From the NCBI RefSeq assembly GCF_014873915.1, contig NZ_JADBEJ010000005.1:434001-498000 (forward strand): a DNA stretch of 64,000 nt. The letters run 5' to 3'. The stretch is from Amycolatopsis roodepoortensis. Lineage in GTDB: Bacteria; Actinomycetota; Actinomycetes; Mycobacteriales; Pseudonocardiaceae. Within the stretch, counting starts at the first letter, position 1; the number at the start of each line of letters is the position of its first letter. The position numbers and the translations under genes were made by a program. The notes below the pieces were generated by a model that was given only the letters and a program-made list of their open reading frames with translations, searched no databases and was not told the DNA's origin. Positions 47,927 through 56,458 of the stretch are shown piece after piece.

Positions 47927-48436
47927 ATGCCTGAGCCGACGACGCCGGAACCCGTCCCAGCCGAACTACGGGCCTTGGCCGCCGATGCCGACGCTCTCGC
48001 CGAGCGGACCGCGGAAATGGCCGCCCGCTTGGAGGCCGCGGACGACGGGCACCTGCAACGCCTCGCCCAGCCGATGAACAAGGCCACCGACGATCTGGCC
48101 GGATACACCGGCGAGATCGCCCGGACCGCCGAATACCTGGCTCGCGTCCGGGTATCCCGCGATCCGCAGCTATGCGACGTCCCGTGGGGCGTCTGCCCGG
48201 TCCACGGCGTCACCTTGCACTCGCTCGGAGACCGGGCCTGGTGCACCGCCACGGGTTGCGGCAACACCTGGGATTACGACCGGCTCCACACTCCCTGCAC
48301 GGAACCGGCCGCGGCGATCGCCACCGATCGCGGCGGTGTGACCGGCTCGCTCTGCTCGGCCCACGCGTCGGACGCCGCGCGGCGGCTGGACGGATGCAGC
48401 ATCGAGTACCTCGATCATCGGGCCAAGAACAGCTGA
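47927..48436 (+). CDS. Hypothetical protein with a Cys/His-rich C-terminal region
   Basis: I do not recognise this 169-residue protein. The first 80 residues are helical and heptad-like (LRALAADADALAERTAEMAARLEA). The C-terminal half has eight Cys/His residues in pairs (CDVPWGVCPVHG, WCTATGCGNTW, CTEP, LCSAH), consistent with a zinc-ribbon fold. A GAGGA site precedes the ATG. It is followed at 169 nt by a GntR regulator on the same strand. The metal site is inferred only. Confidence 0.75.
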   Translation: MPEPTTPEPVPAELRALAADADALAERTAEMAARLEAADDGHLQRLAQPMNKATDDLAGYTGEIARTAEYLARVRVSRDPQLCDVPWGVCPVHGVTLHSLGDRAWCTATGCGNTWDYDRLHTPCTEPAAAIATDRGGVTGSLCSAHASDAARRLDGCSIEYLDHRAKNS

Positions 48437-48570
48437 CCCGCCTCCCCGTGCCGGAGACCGGCCGGATCGTGACGCGCTCGTCAGGGGCGGTTGACCACGG
48501 ACTTCGCCGCTGCCTAAAGCCGGGAAGATCCGATTCACGTCCTCGCTGACCCGGCTTACCCGAACGTCTA

Positions 48571-48593
48571 GCCAGATTGTCGGACAATCTGGC
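48571..48593. promoter_or_regulatory. Perfect palindromic operator before the GntR gene
   Basis: A 23-bp palindrome with a single central G: left arm GCCAGATTGTC, right arm GACAATCTGGC. The core TTGTCGGACAA matches the FadR-subfamily operator type. It lies 12 nt before the GTG start, so autoregulation is expected. Confidence 0.88.
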
Positions 48594-48605
48594 AACCTGT
48601 TCACT

Positions 48606-49310
48606 GTGACCGACCCGATCACCGGCTTGGGTGCGAGTATCCAGCGGCAGAGCACCACAGAACAGGCGGCCGAAGCCGTCCGGCATGCCATCCTGTCCGG
48701 TCGGCTACCGCCGGCCACGCCGCTGCGTGAGGCCGCCCTCGCGGCCGAACTCGGCGTCTCCCGCAGCACTCTCCGCGAAGCCGCTCGGACCCTCGAAAGC
48801 GAAGGCCTGGTCCGCTATCAGATGAACCGCGGCATCGTCGTCGCGGACGTCACCGGGCCGGATATCGACGACATCTACGCTGCCCGAACCGCCGTGGAAC
48901 TGGCCGCGGCCGACGCCCTGACCACGACCCGGGACCCGGAGGTCTACGCGCGCCTCGCCGACCTGGTCGACCAGATAGAACACGCCTTCGTCGACGGCGA
49001 CATCGCCGCCGCGCTCGACGGTGATCGGCTCTTCCACGCCACCCTGGTCGTGGCCACCGGCAGTGCCCGGCTGCGCCGCTTCCACGCGCGACTCCACCAA
49101 GAACAGCGGCTCGCCCTGGCGTTGGCGGAGCGTTCCCGCAATGAACTCGGCCGCACCGTGGACGACCACCGCCGGCTACTGAACGCGTTGCACGGCAGCC
49201 CGGAGCAAGCCAGGGCGGAACTGACGACACACCTGCGAGACGGCGCCGCCGAACTGCGACGGCTGCTCGACCTGCTCGCCCAGCCGAACGATGGAGGGAC
49301 GACCTCGTGA
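48606..49310 (+). CDS. GntR/FadR-family transcriptional regulator
   Basis: This 234-residue protein has an N-terminal winged helix (about 20-80, PLREAALAAELGVSRSTLREAARTLESEGLV) and a C-terminal all-helical FCD ligand domain (about 90-225). The GTG start lies just past a perfect operator. Its stop overlaps the GTG of the ureohydrolase-like gene (GTGA), so it probably controls that gene and itself. The ligand is unknown, though a guanidino or amino-acid-derived effector would fit the neighbour. Confidence 0.93.
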   Translation: MTDPITGLGASIQRQSTTEQAAEAVRHAILSGRLPPATPLREAALAAELGVSRSTLREAARTLESEGLVRYQMNRGIVVADVTGPDIDDIYAARTAVELAAADALTTTRDPEVYARLADLVDQIEHAFVDGDIAAALDGDRLFHATLVVATGSARLRRFHARLHQEQRLALALAERSRNELGRTVDDHRRLLNALHGSPEQARAELTTHLRDGAAELRRLLDLLAQPNDGGTTS

Positions 49311-50116
49311 CCGATGACCGCACCGGCGCCTGGGATCTGATCGTCACGCCCTGGCATCTCGACGAGTACATCCCGGCCTTCCCGATCCCCGTCGCCGCGA
49401 CCCAGGCCATCCGCCCGGTCCTCCCCGCCGGCCCCGTCCCCACGCGGATGAGCCTGCTGCACAGGGCCGCCCTCGACGCGGTGACGCAAGCGGCCAGACC
49501 CCTGGTGCTCTCCGGCGACTGCCCCACCACCCGCGCGGTAGTGGCCGGGCTGCGGCACCGCCATCGCGACCTGGCCGTGCTCTGGCTGGACGCCCACGGC
49601 GACTTCAACACCCCCGCCATCTCGACCAGCGGCTACCTCGGCGGCATGGCACTGGCCATGTTGACCGGCCGCACTCCCGGCCTGTTCGACGACACGCTCG
49701 GTCTGCGCCCCGTCCCCGATACCGGTGTCGTGCTCGCGGGCGCCCGCGACCTCGACCCCGCCGAGCGCGACGCCCTGACCACCAGCCACGTCCGTCGCGT
49801 GCCTGCCGACCCCGCCGCGATCAGCTCCGCCCTCGACCGCCTCGGCCCCGTCCCGGTCTATCTCCACCTCGACATCGACGTCATCGACGCCTTGCAGCTG
49901 CCCGGCGCGCGCTTTCCCTCCGGGCTCGGCCCCTCACTCGCCCAGATCGAGGAATGCCTGGCCGCCGCCTGCGCCACCGCCGAGGTCACCGCCGCCTACA
50001 TCGCCTGCGCCTGGCTCCCCGAGCATGTCGGCGACGAGACCAGCCGGCAGACGATCACGCGCCTCACCGCGGCACTCGGCGCCGACCTGGCGTGGCACGA
50101 ACCCGACGGCGACTGA
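49307..50116 (+). CDS. Arginase/agmatinase (ureohydrolase) family protein with altered metal ligand
   Basis: This 269-residue protein has the ureohydrolase fold motifs: LVLSGDCPTT where arginases have GGDHS, then LDAHGDFNTP (DAHxD intact) and LHLDIDVIDA (DxD intact). The first His ligand of the two-manganese centre is therefore Cys. Related actinobacterial proteins with a GGNC-type motif exist, so the change may define a subfamily. Substrate and activity are open. It is translated in overlap with the upstream GntR regulator. Confidence 0.85.
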   Translation: MTDDRTGAWDLIVTPWHLDEYIPAFPIPVAATQAIRPVLPAGPVPTRMSLLHRAALDAVTQAARPLVLSGDCPTTRAVVAGLRHRHRDLAVLWLDAHGDFNTPAISTSGYLGGMALAMLTGRTPGLFDDTLGLRPVPDTGVVLAGARDLDPAERDALTTSHVRRVPADPAAISSALDRLGPVPVYLHLDIDVIDALQLPGARFPSGLGPSLAQIEECLAAACATAEVTAAYIACAWLPEHVGDETSRQTITRLTAALGADLAWHEPDGD

Positions 50117-50438
50117 TCGTCCGGTCGGTTTCACCGGGACCCGCTGCCGGAGGGCATCGTGGTATCGGCCGAAAAGAGATGGCCGGTTCGCGACTGGACG
50201 TTTCAGTGACGGGTGACCACAAACAACGTCTGCGCGAAGCCGAACGCAAAATACGACCGCTGCGGCTGGCACGTTTCTGCTGATCGAAGGCCTTTCCCTC
50301 CTCTAACGGCGGCGAAGGCACCTCTACCAGCACCCCGGTCGAGTGAATTGCACGGTAAAGGCCTCACGCCCTTTTCGTGGTTCCCATCCAATGAGCGCGT
50401 CCGCCTTTTGTAGTATCGCTCTCGATCGAGGGGGCGTC
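50117..50438. other. Intergenic region before the kinase pair
   Basis: This 322-nt gap is less GC-rich than its neighbours and holds no gene I can support. TAGTAT at 50411-50416, 23 nt before the kinase start, could be a -10 box, but no good -35 is visible. No strong hairpin or repeat was seen. Confidence 0.45.
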
Positions 50439-52295
50439 ATGAAAGCACTGAATCCCGGGGAACCCACCGAGGTGGGTCGGCACCGGGTGTTCGCCGTGCT
50501 CGGTCAAGGTGGCATGGGCCGGGTGCTGCTGGGCCGTTCGCCCGACGGGCGGCTGGTCGCCGTCAAGCAGGTGCATCCCGGCTTCGCCCACGATGCCGGT
50601 TTCCGCGAACGGTTCCGCCGAGAGGTCTCGGCTTCGCGGATGGTGTCAGGCGCCTTCACCGCCGCGGTCATGGACGCCGATCCCGACGCGCCGGCACCTT
50701 GGCTGGCGTCGGTGTTCGTACCGGGTCCCTCGCTGGCGGAGGCGGTGGCGGCCGGCGGGCCGTTGCCCACGTCCTCGCTGCGGTATCTGGCCGCCGGGCT
50801 GGCGCTGGCGCTGGGAGAGATCCACCGCGCCGGGCTGGTACACCGCGACCTCAAGCCCGGTAACGTCATTCTCGCCGAGGACGGCCCGCGAGTGATCGAC
50901 TTCGGGATCGCCCGCGCCATCGAGGGTGACTCTGAGCTCACCCACACCGGAGCGATCATCGGCTCGCCCGGTTTCATGTCGCCGGAGCAGGCACGCGGAC
51001 AGGAGATCGGCCCCGCGAGCGACCTGTTCTCCTTCGGCTCCTTGCTGGTGATGGCCGCGACCGGGCAGGGCCCGTTCACCGGATCGTCCACTCCGCACAC
51101 CCTCTACAACGTCGTGCACGCCCAGCCCGACCTGAGCCGGGTGCCGGAAGACCTTCGGCGGATCGTCGAGCCCTGTCTCGCCAAGAATCCCGGCGACCGG
51201 CCGGACTCGGCCTGGGTGCTGCGTCAGCTCGGCCCCATCGCGCCGGCGGCTGCCCCGTGGCCACCGCCGGTGCCCCAGCTGATCGACGCGCAGCAGGCCG
51301 AGGTGCGTGAACTGCTGAACCCGCCCGCGCCGGGGCGCTCCCGACGCGGGCTCTACACCACCTTGGCCGCGGCCGCGGCGGTGCTGGTGGTCGCCTCCGT
51401 CGTCGTGGCGGTGAACCTGCCGCAACGGCCCGGGCCGGCACCCACGGCCGCGTCGGCGCCGCCACCCGGAGCGGCGGTGACCACGCCGGTCAACCCGGAT
51501 CCGCTCGGTCCGGACAACCTGCGCCGGGTCGACCTGTGCAAGGTGCTGGCGGGCTGGGAAGCGCCCATGCTCGGTGCGCTGACGGCGTCCTCGCCCGGGC
51601 GAAGACTGGACTGCCTTTACGGTGCCCTGAACCTCGGTATCGGCCCCAGACTGATCGAGGGGGTCCCCACCGGGGAATTGGAAGGGCTGCCGATGTACAC
51701 CAGCACCTTCGGCGACTCGTGCGCGGCCGCCGTACCGGTCGCCGGTCTCCAGAGCGTCGTGCTCCTCACCGAGATTCGCGGTGCACTCTCCTCCAACGAA
51801 AAGTGCACCGTGGTGAAGGCCGGCCTCGGAGAGGCGGTGCGGCGGATCCGAGCGGGTGGTCACGGACGCGATATGGCCCCCCAGTCGCTGATCGGGATGG
51901 ACCCCTGCACGCTGCTCTGGCCCGAAAGGGTCGCCCGGTTGATCGGCCCCGTGCGGGCCACCGTCCTCGAGGATCTGCACCAGTGCGTCCACCACGGCGA
52001 CGACACGTTCCGGCTGACCGTGGAGCAGGGGTATCCGCCACACGGACCGGAGCAGGCCGCCGCCGGTGGCGTCGTGCCGGTAGAGGTCGGCGGTACGACG
52101 GTGTACCGCGACGAGCGTCCACCGCAGGGGCCTCCGGCCTGTGTCCTGACCTGGCAGCACCGGGCGACGAGCGAGCGCCTCGGCGAGAACGTCAAGGTGA
52201 CGTACGAGCGTGGAAGCCGCAAGACCATGCAACAGGCCTGCGCCAAGGCCGAAGAGGTCGTCAGTGCGCTGCTCACCTGGTTGCCGAAACCCTAG
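50439..52295 (+). CDS. Receptor-like Ser/Thr protein kinase (first of a tandem pair)
   Basis: This 618-residue protein has a Hanks-type kinase domain (about 1-265): GQGGMGRV loop, VAVKQ lysine, HRDLKPGN catalytic loop, DFGIAR and GSPGFMSPEQ. A linker leads to one transmembrane segment (about 305-327). The extracellular half of about 290 residues contains spaced cysteines (in DLCKVL, RRLDCLY, GDSCAA, EKCTV, DPCTLL, LHQCV, PACVLTW and QACAKA). No PASTA repeats are present. I chose the ATG at 50439 because its start parallels the paralog and GAGGGGG lies upstream. The signal it senses is unknown. Confidence 0.92.
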   Translation: MKALNPGEPTEVGRHRVFAVLGQGGMGRVLLGRSPDGRLVAVKQVHPGFAHDAGFRERFRREVSASRMVSGAFTAAVMDADPDAPAPWLASVFVPGPSLAEAVAAGGPLPTSSLRYLAAGLALALGEIHRAGLVHRDLKPGNVILAEDGPRVIDFGIARAIEGDSELTHTGAIIGSPGFMSPEQARGQEIGPASDLFSFGSLLVMAATGQGPFTGSSTPHTLYNVVHAQPDLSRVPEDLRRIVEPCLAKNPGDRPDSAWVLRQLGPIAPAAAPWPPPVPQLIDAQQAEVRELLNPPAPGRSRRGLYTTLAAAAAVLVVASVVVAVNLPQRPGPAPTAASAPPPGAAVTTPVNPDPLGPDNLRRVDLCKVLAGWEAPMLGALTASSPGRRLDCLYGALNLGIGPRLIEGVPTGELEGLPMYTSTFGDSCAAAVPVAGLQSVVLLTEIRGALSSNEKCTVVKAGLGEAVRRIRAGGHGRDMAPQSLIGMDPCTLLWPERVARLIGPVRATVLEDLHQCVHHGDDTFRLTVEQGYPPHGPEQAAAGGVVPVEVGGTTVYRDERPPQGPPACVLTWQHRATSERLGENVKVTYERGSRKTMQQACAKAEEVVSALLTWLPKP

Positions 52296-52304
52296 GACCA
52301 GTCT

Positions 52305-54149
52305 GTGAAACCCTTGCGTGCCGGTGAATCCCGGCAGGTCGGTCCCCACCGGATCATCGCCGAACTCGGCGAAGGGGGCATGGGCAGGGTCCTACTCGGA
52401 CTCGCCCCCGACGGCCGGCTCGTGGCCGTCAAACAGATCCACGCCGAGTTCGCCCACGACCCCGGCTTCCGGGAACGTTTCCGCCGGGAGATCGCCGCCT
52501 CACGCCTGGTCTCCGGCGCCTACACCGCCGCCGTCATGGACGCCGACCCCCAAGCCGAATCCCCTTGGCTCGCCTCGATCTTCGTCACCGGACCCGATCT
52601 GCGCACGGCCGTGGACGCGACCGGCCCGCTCCCCGTGGAAACCGTTCGCCGGCTCGCCTCCGGACTCGCCGCCGCACTCACGGACATTCACCGTGCCGGA
52701 CTGATCCATCGCGATCTCAAGCCCAGCAACGTCATCCTCTCCAGCGACGGGCTCCGCGTCATCGACTTCGGCATCGCCCGTGCCGCCGAAGAAGCGCAGA
52801 ACCTCACCCACACGGGCGCCATCATCGGATCGCCCGCGTTCATGTCGCCCGAACAAGCCGGAGGCGGGCCGATCACCCCGGCCACCGACATGTTCTCGCT
52901 CGGCTCCATCCTGGTCATGGCATCCACCGGACGTGGCCCCTTCAGCGGTACGTCGGCACCACAGACGCTCTACGACGTGGTCCACACGGAACCCGATCTT
53001 TCCACCGTGCCGACGGAAATCCGGCGTATCGCCGAACCGTGCCTTGCCAAGGACCCGGCCCGGCGGCCCACCCCCGGACAGCTACAGGACTTCCTCGGTC
53101 CTGTTCCGTCGGACACCGAACCCTGGCCCGAGGCCGTACACGCCCGCATCCGGCATCAAGAAGCCGAAGTGCGCTCGGTGCTCTCGTTGCCGATTCCGGC
53201 GTGGCAGCCACCCTCGAGACCTTCGCCGGTCAAGAAGCGCCGGCCGGTTTTGCCCCTCACCGTGGCGCTGGTGGTGGTCGCGGCCCTGATCGGCACCCTG
53301 ATCGTCGTCATCCAGGCGATCACCTCACCACCGGATATCGGCACCGCGGCCATGCCGGTGGCCGAGGCGCTGACCCTGGACCGGCTCCGTCGGGTCGACA
53401 CGTGCAAGGTCCTCGACGGCCGGTACACCGAGGACCTCGGCTCACTGGAGCCGGACTCGAACCCGATGTCACCGGACAGGTGCACTTACAAGGGACCCAA
53501 GGGTCTCTATTTCGATCTCCGGCTCGGCGAACCCGTGGTCAACGGCGGCATCGGCACGACGAACCGCACCGCCGAAGGACTACCGCTGCTGCGCGCCTCC
53601 TTCAGCGAGGGCTGCCACTCGCTGATTCCGATCACCGACGAGCCGGCGCTTTACGTGATGCTCTACAACGACACGAACGTGGGCGACAAATGTGCGGTCG
53701 CGGACAGCGCGCTCACCGTCGTGCTCGCCCGCCTGCGCACCCACGAAGTCGATCGTCAGGACGACGCGGCTGGTGTACTCCCCCTCAACCCTTGCGCTCT
53801 CCCTGACGCCACCGTGGTCGCCCAAACCATGCCCGACGTCCGGGCGGTCACCGCGGGCCTGCGGAACTGCCGGTGGCAGCGGGAAGACGAACGGCTGGAC
53901 CTGAGAGTCCAGCGGAGCCGGTACATCGACGACGACAACGGTGACCCCGTCGATCTCGGCCACGGAGTCACCGGTTACGTAACCGATGACTCCGAGTCCT
54001 CCTGTCAGCTCTCCTGGCCGCACCGCACCCTCCCGGACGGTGACGCCGAGTACATTTCCGTGTGGCTGCAGGGATACAGCGGTGAACGCGCCTGCGATCG
54101 AGTACGGGCCGTCGCCGGCTCCGTACTGAACCGGCTGCCGAAGCGCTAG
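52305..54149 (+). CDS. Receptor-like Ser/Thr protein kinase (second of a tandem pair)
   Basis: This 614-residue paralog starts at a GTG 9 nt after the first kinase. It has the same layout: kinase domain (GEGGMGRV, VAVKQ, HRDLKPSN, DFGIAR, GSPAFMSPEQ), a transmembrane segment (about 315-338) and an extracellular half. The eight extracellular cysteines follow the same order as in the first kinase (TCKVL, DRCTY, EGCHS, DKCAV, NPCAL, RNCRW, SCQLSW, ACDRV). A tandem duplication is clear. The two may sense related ligands or work as a pair; that is inferred. Confidence 0.92.
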   Translation: MKPLRAGESRQVGPHRIIAELGEGGMGRVLLGLAPDGRLVAVKQIHAEFAHDPGFRERFRREIAASRLVSGAYTAAVMDADPQAESPWLASIFVTGPDLRTAVDATGPLPVETVRRLASGLAAALTDIHRAGLIHRDLKPSNVILSSDGLRVIDFGIARAAEEAQNLTHTGAIIGSPAFMSPEQAGGGPITPATDMFSLGSILVMASTGRGPFSGTSAPQTLYDVVHTEPDLSTVPTEIRRIAEPCLAKDPARRPTPGQLQDFLGPVPSDTEPWPEAVHARIRHQEAEVRSVLSLPIPAWQPPSRPSPVKKRRPVLPLTVALVVVAALIGTLIVVIQAITSPPDIGTAAMPVAEALTLDRLRRVDTCKVLDGRYTEDLGSLEPDSNPMSPDRCTYKGPKGLYFDLRLGEPVVNGGIGTTNRTAEGLPLLRASFSEGCHSLIPITDEPALYVMLYNDTNVGDKCAVADSALTVVLARLRTHEVDRQDDAAGVLPLNPCALPDATVVAQTMPDVRAVTAGLRNCRWQREDERLDLRVQRSRYIDDDNGDPVDLGHGVTGYVTDDSESSCQLSWPHRTLPDGDAEYISVWLQGYSGERACDRVRAVAGSVLNRLPKR

Positions 54150-54218
54150 AGGCCTCTTACCGAGTGGGCGCGTCCGTGAGAAGCGTTCGTGTCCACCGCA
54201 ACCGTGGATCGCGGGTGG

Positions 54219-54578
54219 TCATCGCCGTACCCCGGACAGGGCGCACAGGACCGCCCAGCCGGTGGCGAACCCGGCGACCTTCACCCGCGCTGTCTTGTCC
54301 GGCAAGGTCAGGCCGAAGATGATCGCGTCGGCGGCATCGGCGGCGACCCGCGCGCCCAACGCCACCTGCAGCGGCCGTCCGGCCGGGGCGAGCATCATCG
54401 CCACGCCGATCGCGGTGTCCCGGGCGCCGATGGCGGCGATCAGTGTCCGGACCGGCACCGGCACCGATCCCGCCGGCCCCGTCAGACCGCTGGGTTTCGC
54501 CAGGATCTTCGGGGCGACGATCAGCGAGGCGCTGTAGGCAGCGGTGATTCCGCCGAGAACACGAGTCAGAGCGGGCAT
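54219..54578 (-). CDS. Small multi-pass membrane protein (DUF4267-like)
   Basis: This 119-residue protein has about four hydrophobic segments (LGGITAAYSASLIVAP, VRTLIAAIGARDTAIGVAMM, GARVAADAADAIIFGLTL, VAGFATGWAVLCAL). The layout recalls DUF4267-type membrane proteins, but the call is tentative. Start 54578 (MPALTRVLGG) follows GGAGAT; the longer frame has no ribosome site. It stands alone, convergent with the kinase pair. Confidence 0.65.
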   Translation of the reverse strand: MPALTRVLGGITAAYSASLIVAPKILAKPSGLTGPAGSVPVPVRTLIAAIGARDTAIGVAMMLAPAGRPLQVALGARVAADAADAIIFGLTLPDKTARVKVAGFATGWAVLCALSGVRR

Positions 54579-54924
54579 GGCGGAAATCTCCTCGATGAGG
54601 TGGTCTGCGGACACCCGAGCCATACCCGATGCATCGATTCTGAAACGCAACGGCGTCCGGCATCACCGCACATCCGCGCGGCGCCGGTGCGATGGTGGCA
54701 ACGTGAACTCGACGCAAGACGAGGTCGGCTGGATCTCTTCCCTCACCCGACGGCTCAGGTGGGGCCTCATCGGAGACCGAGGTGTGTTCGACGCCTGGGG
54801 CTTTGCTTCCGGCTTCTCTCTCCCGCGACGATCCGCACAACGATGCCGGCCAGTGAGCGGAGTCGCCCGGATACGGGTGGAACATGAAGTCCGCAACAGA
54901 CGGAAGCGAGGGACCGGACGTGCT
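54579..54924. other. Intergenic region, no gene supported
   Basis: In this 346-nt gap, a long plus-strand frame from about 54704 shows no recognisable family or ribosome site. No clear hairpin or operator was seen. Confidence 0.4.
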
Positions 54925-55221
54925 TCAATCCGCCGGGCGCTCGTCGCGTGCCTTCTTGGTAAGCGACCTGCTGACGTAGACCAGCCCGCTGGTCAGGACC
55001 ACGATGTCGTCGAAGTACACCGGGTCAGGCAGCAAGTCGAACGGGAACACCGTGTAGGCCAGGGAAATCCAGTAGGCGGCTTTGGTCGGCACCGGCGTGC
55101 CCGGCTGATGGACCTGACGGTGCTTCCGCACCAGTTTGACCACAAGGAACAGCGCGATCAGAACGAGGACGACGACCACCACCACGGCCACGACGCCGAG
55201 AGTCGTCCACAGGGATTCCAT
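54925..55221 (-). CDS. DUF1232 (YkvA-like) small membrane protein
   Basis: This 98-residue protein has a strongly hydrophobic N-terminal helix (about 7-33). The DUF1232 core follows: AYWISLAYTVFPFDLLPDPVYFDDIVVLTSGLVYVSRSL. Family function is unknown. The ATG at 55221 is preceded by GGAGAGG at about 6 nt, better than an upstream GTG at 55242. It is divergent from the secreted-protein gene at 55425. Confidence 0.85.
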   Translation of the reverse strand: MESLWTTLGVVAVVVVVVLVLIALFLVVKLVRKHRQVHQPGTPVPTKAAYWISLAYTVFPFDLLPDPVYFDDIVVLTSGLVYVSRSLTKKARDERPAD

Positions 55222-55424
55222 GTGATCCTCTCCCATCACCACAACGCCGTCACCGTGGCGGCACGACCGCGATACGTACCCTAGCCATAGTGCACATGCC
55301 GCGGCGACGAGTGCTACGTCGAAGCTCGCGAACGGTCGATGTCCCGGGCCATGTCACCGGAACCGCGAGCACGTCCGGTGAGTCCCAGTCGAGAACTGGA
55401 CGTACAACCACTAAAAGGGGATGA

Positions 55425-56402
55425 ATGAAGACCCTACTCAAGAAGGCGACGATCACTGCCGCGGCGAGCATGGTGATGTTCGGGCTCACCACGGTGGGCA
55501 CCGCCTCCGCCGAGGCGGCGACCATCACCTGCGACTCGAAGTCCAGCGGTAAGGACGGCCCCTTCTACCATGGGGAATCGGCCTCCTACGCCTACGACAA
55601 CCGGTTCAGCAAGAGCCACCCCGTCCCCGCCCTGGCGACCAACATCCCCCAGGGCACGGCGACCTGGTCGAACTGGGACGGATCGAACGACCTGATCCTG
55701 GTCACGTCGTACGAGTCCGGCCACCGCAGCGCGATCATCATCGGGATCGACGCCAAGACCGGCAAGCAGGTCGGGCAGGCGCTGCTCGCGTACTCGCACG
55801 TCGGCGGGATCGCCGTCTTCGAAAAGCAGGGCTGGGCGTTCGTGTCCGGCAAGGGCGACACGATCCGCAAGTACTCGCTGGCGAAGCTCAAGAACGCGAT
55901 CAAGAAGTCGCTTCCCATCGAACAGGAAGGGAAGGCGCAGACGGTCTACGCCTCGTCCTTCCTCACCAGCCACGGCCCGAGCAATACGCTGTGGGCCGGC
56001 AAGTTCGAAGACTCCAAGCGCGGATTGATGCACTCGTACACCGTCGGCTCCGACGGCAAGCTGAGCTACCGGCCGGGGTCGTGGGAGGTGCCGACGAAGA
56101 CGCAGGGCCTCATCGTCACCAAGGACCTGTTCATCTACAGCACCTCGCATGGCCGGAACAACCGCAGCAACATCTACGTGGTCCGGCGCGGCGCCGGCGA
56201 CAAGGACCTGGACACGGCCAAGAAGCACTGCTTCCGCGCGCCCAGCATGTCCGAGGGGCTGACGGTGTACGGCAGCAACGTCTACCTGGCGTACGAGTCC
56301 GGCGCGCACTACTACAGCAAGGCCGCGGACAAGCCGAGGAACATCATCTCGAACCTGCACAAGGCGTCACTGTCCTCTTTGGAGGCACTCGCGCCCCGAT
56401 GA
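55425..56402 (+). CDS. Secreted hypothetical protein, propeller-like
   Basis: This 325-residue protein has a signal peptide (about 1-31, ending ASAEAA) and a repeat pattern suggesting a beta-propeller (TWSNWDGSNDLILVTSY, GGIAVFEKQGWAFVSG, QGLIVTKDLFIYSTSHG, EGLTVYGSNVYLAYESG). Two cysteines, near 35 and 269, could form a disulfide. AAAAGGGG precedes the ATG. I do not recognise an enzymatic motif. It is convergent with the protease gene and shares its terminator. Confidence 0.82.
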   Translation: MKTLLKKATITAAASMVMFGLTTVGTASAEAATITCDSKSSGKDGPFYHGESASYAYDNRFSKSHPVPALATNIPQGTATWSNWDGSNDLILVTSYESGHRSAIIIGIDAKTGKQVGQALLAYSHVGGIAVFEKQGWAFVSGKGDTIRKYSLAKLKNAIKKSLPIEQEGKAQTVYASSFLTSHGPSNTLWAGKFEDSKRGLMHSYTVGSDGKLSYRPGSWEVPTKTQGLIVTKDLFIYSTSHGRNNRSNIYVVRRGAGDKDLDTAKKHCFRAPSMSEGLTVYGSNVYLAYESGAHYYSKAADKPRNIISNLHKASLSSLEALAPR

Positions 56403-56406
56403 GACG

Positions 56407-56446
56407 CCGGCGGCGGGCGAGGGTAGCCGCCCTCGCCCGCCGCCGG
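56407..56446. terminator. Strong bidirectional terminator hairpin
   Basis: Two 17-bp perfect arms (left CCGGCGGCGGGCGAGGG) flank a 6-nt loop. It lies between the convergent propeller-like and protease genes. Confidence 0.88.
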
Positions 56447-56458
56447 AGCACTGGAGCG

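Noticed and set aside
54544-55284. Plus-strand frame of 246 codons across the DUF1232 gene
   Set aside because: It is antisense to the DUF1232 protein and lacks a supported start or domain.
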